Origin: Ilyonectria destructans
Taxonomy: Eukaryota > Ascomycota > Sordariomycetes > Hypocreales > Nectriaceae
DNA length: 39,658 nucleotides
Assembly (NCBI GenBank): GCA_020740775.1
Contig: JAHEWK010000054.1
Coordinates: forward strand, 1 to 39,658
Direction of reading: 5' to 3'
This document shows positions 38,073 through 39,658 of the stretch, one piece after another; positions within the stretch are counted from its first letter, which is position 1; each line of letters begins with the position of its first letter. Both the position numbers and the translations under genes were made by a program. The notes beneath the pieces are model-generated. The model was not told the DNA's origin. It ran no database searches and worked only from the letters and a program-made list of their open reading frames with translations.

Positions 38073-39658
38073 CATAAGTAGAAAATCCGACTTTCGTTGA
38101 TCAATACCAAATTCACCTTGATTGAAGACCCAATACAGCTCTCTCGCTCCGCTAAATGAAGCCCGAGTCATGGGCGAATCGATATTCTTATTTGCTACTT
38201 CTCTCGGCCTAGAACGCCTAGCTGGCAGTAGCACCACTGAGTCAGGGGCGCGGGTGTTCCGAATACTAATGACTAATTATCCGTAAATTGCGACCCTGCG
38301 GTGATGCGACGGAGTGGTGGCCTAATCTAGTTAAACCAAGACCTGTCGGCCATGACAGTGTTATACCAAGCTAAAGACGGCAAGGTGGCCAGCAGGTCGG
38401 CAGGTCGGGTCAGACTGCCGGCTCCGACTACCCCAAAATTCTTTTAGGGGGTCAGGTTGCAACGTGCTGTCAGGTCTCGGGCTTTCGTGCCCTGTTCAGG
38501 CTAGTGGTGGGAAAGAATCTACGCGTACTACGTAGTACATGTCAATCAACGCGGTCGAGACCCTCTTAGTATCTTGTTATGTCTTGCAGGGGACATCACT
38601 CCCCTTGTCTAGATGATTCAACAAGATCGGAGCTTTCTCTGGGCAGCCGAAAGCAGGGGAAGACGTCGGCTCGGGAGTGGCGCTACTTTGGACACGGGGT
38701 TGAGATAGTGGCTCGCAAAGGCTAGGGTGCCTCATTCACAATTACCGTAGTTCTCCCGACGACCTTCGGCCATGAATAACGTCTCAAGTTCTGTCGGAAA
38801 CGTTCTAGCCGTGGAAGATGCATGCACAGAAGCGGCTGTGCTATGACAGAGGATCACCATACGCCAAGGCGCCCAGCTGTCTCGCTATTTTAGTCGCACT
38901 GCGCTTAGCCGGCTTCGTCACCTTAGGTTCCCTTTCTTGACGGTGAGTCCGTCACGATTTCTTCGTCCGACTCGAGATGGATGCGCAATGCCTCACCAAA
39001 AGGGTCGAGATCCAGGAGACCGGTGCGAGAGCCAAGGGCCGTGCGGTTTTGGGCCTCAACGCCTCGTAACAAACCCCCCGCGCTAGACCCTCGGATGCGA
39101 GGGCTAATCCGGATGGCCAGAATCCAGGTGTCGGCAGATCCCGAGACCAATCAACAGATTTGAGGTCCTGACGATCAATGGATCTGCAGCTTGGTCTGCA
39201 GCCTGGTCTGCACCCGCAACTGGGTCTGCCCCGACAGATGTGGACGATATGGACGATACGACCCGAATTGCTGCTTTCATCAGTTCAATATCTAGCACAC
39301 CATTCCCACCAAGGTCCGGAGATCCAGCACCAATTCTACACCAAATGTACCACCAAATGCATCACCACGACAAGGTCCGAAAGTCGACAAAAGGTCCAAG
39401 CGACAGGATGATTCAGGTAGAGAGATGTGGACAACACATGGAGAGATACAAGCCATGTCAATCAGGCTCAAGCTAAAGAAGCTGACAACAAGCAAATTCC
39501 ATACTACACAAGTCCGCGCCGCCAGATTAGCTCCCTCCCCCCCCCCCCCCCCCCCCCCCTTTGAAACGTTGTCCTCGGTGAACTTTATCCATCAAGTTAG
39601 TGAATGTAGATCTCTCTGGGCACAAAAAGCACCAGCAAGCATAGTACAAGTAAGCTGA
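38073..39658. other. Right end, no recognisable gene; 23-C run
   Basis: Only short frames without recognisable domains. CTGCAGCCTGGTCTGCA-type short direct repeats occur at about 39181-39235. An uninterrupted run of 23 C lies at 39537-39559, where sequence length is likely to be unreliable. Confidence 0.6.

Noticed and set aside
1..39658. Starship giant transposon
   Set aside because: No DUF3435 captain-type tyrosine recombinase was seen, and the cargo is broken fragments rather than an ordered set.

Overview
The window looks like a repeat-rich stretch of a filamentous ascomycete genome (Pezizomycotina, perhaps Sordariomycetes). The reasons are short 48-75 nt introns with CTAAC/CTGAC branch sites, a WOPR (Gti1/Pac2) regulator, fungal rhodopsin-like and otubain genes, and Fot1/pogo, hAT, Helitron and Ty3/Gypsy chromovirus elements. 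Assignments rest on reading translations by eye; no database search was possible.

Left third (1-11735): a nest of three transposons. The inner one is a complete Ty3/Gypsy chromovirus (1758-7523) with two identical 166-bp LTRs and a 5-bp target duplication AGGGA. It sits inside a hAT transposase gene (1-1757 plus 7524-8058, minus strand). The hAT end (8255-8397) in turn abuts a Helitron-type PIF1 helicase (8417-11012, plus) whose N-terminal half is missing. A hairpin followed by CTAG at 11708-11735 is a good candidate for the Helitron 3' end.

Middle (11736-19500): a short two-exon WOPR-domain gene (12548-13162), a gene-free stretch, a pirin C-terminal fragment (15249-15579), and a dead pogo/Fot1 element (15582-18382, TA duplication). 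The pogo element carries its own insertions: a 527-bp solo-LTR-like element with a TTGGT duplication, and a 412-bp hAT-type MITE with an 8-bp duplication. A LINE fragment and a 541-bp TIR element (18560-19100) follow. The two sides of the pogo element and of the 541-bp element do not match, so they probably mark rearrangement breakpoints.

Right half (19500-39658): an intact 784-codon gene fusing a coiled coil, a PD-(D/E)XK nuclease-like domain and a kinase-like domain (19673-22027, minus). Then come a tRNA-derived SINE-like unit with a 15-bp repeat tail, a decayed membrane-protein gene with duplicated exons, a second broken pogo transposase, and a sirtuin pseudogene. The one clear housekeeping gene is an intact three-exon otubain deubiquitinase (28159-30347, minus). 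Beyond it lie about 6 kb without recognisable genes, then a broken bHLH fragment joined across an intron to a broken fungal rhodopsin-like fragment (36862-38072), then nothing recognisable to the end.

Overall this is a transposon graveyard next to one conserved gene. The most unusual items are the nuclease-kinase fusion, the stand-alone mini-WOPR protein, the likely self-priming chromovirus, and several host-gene fragments (pirin, sirtuin, bHLH, rhodopsin-like) that end abruptly at transposons or introns.
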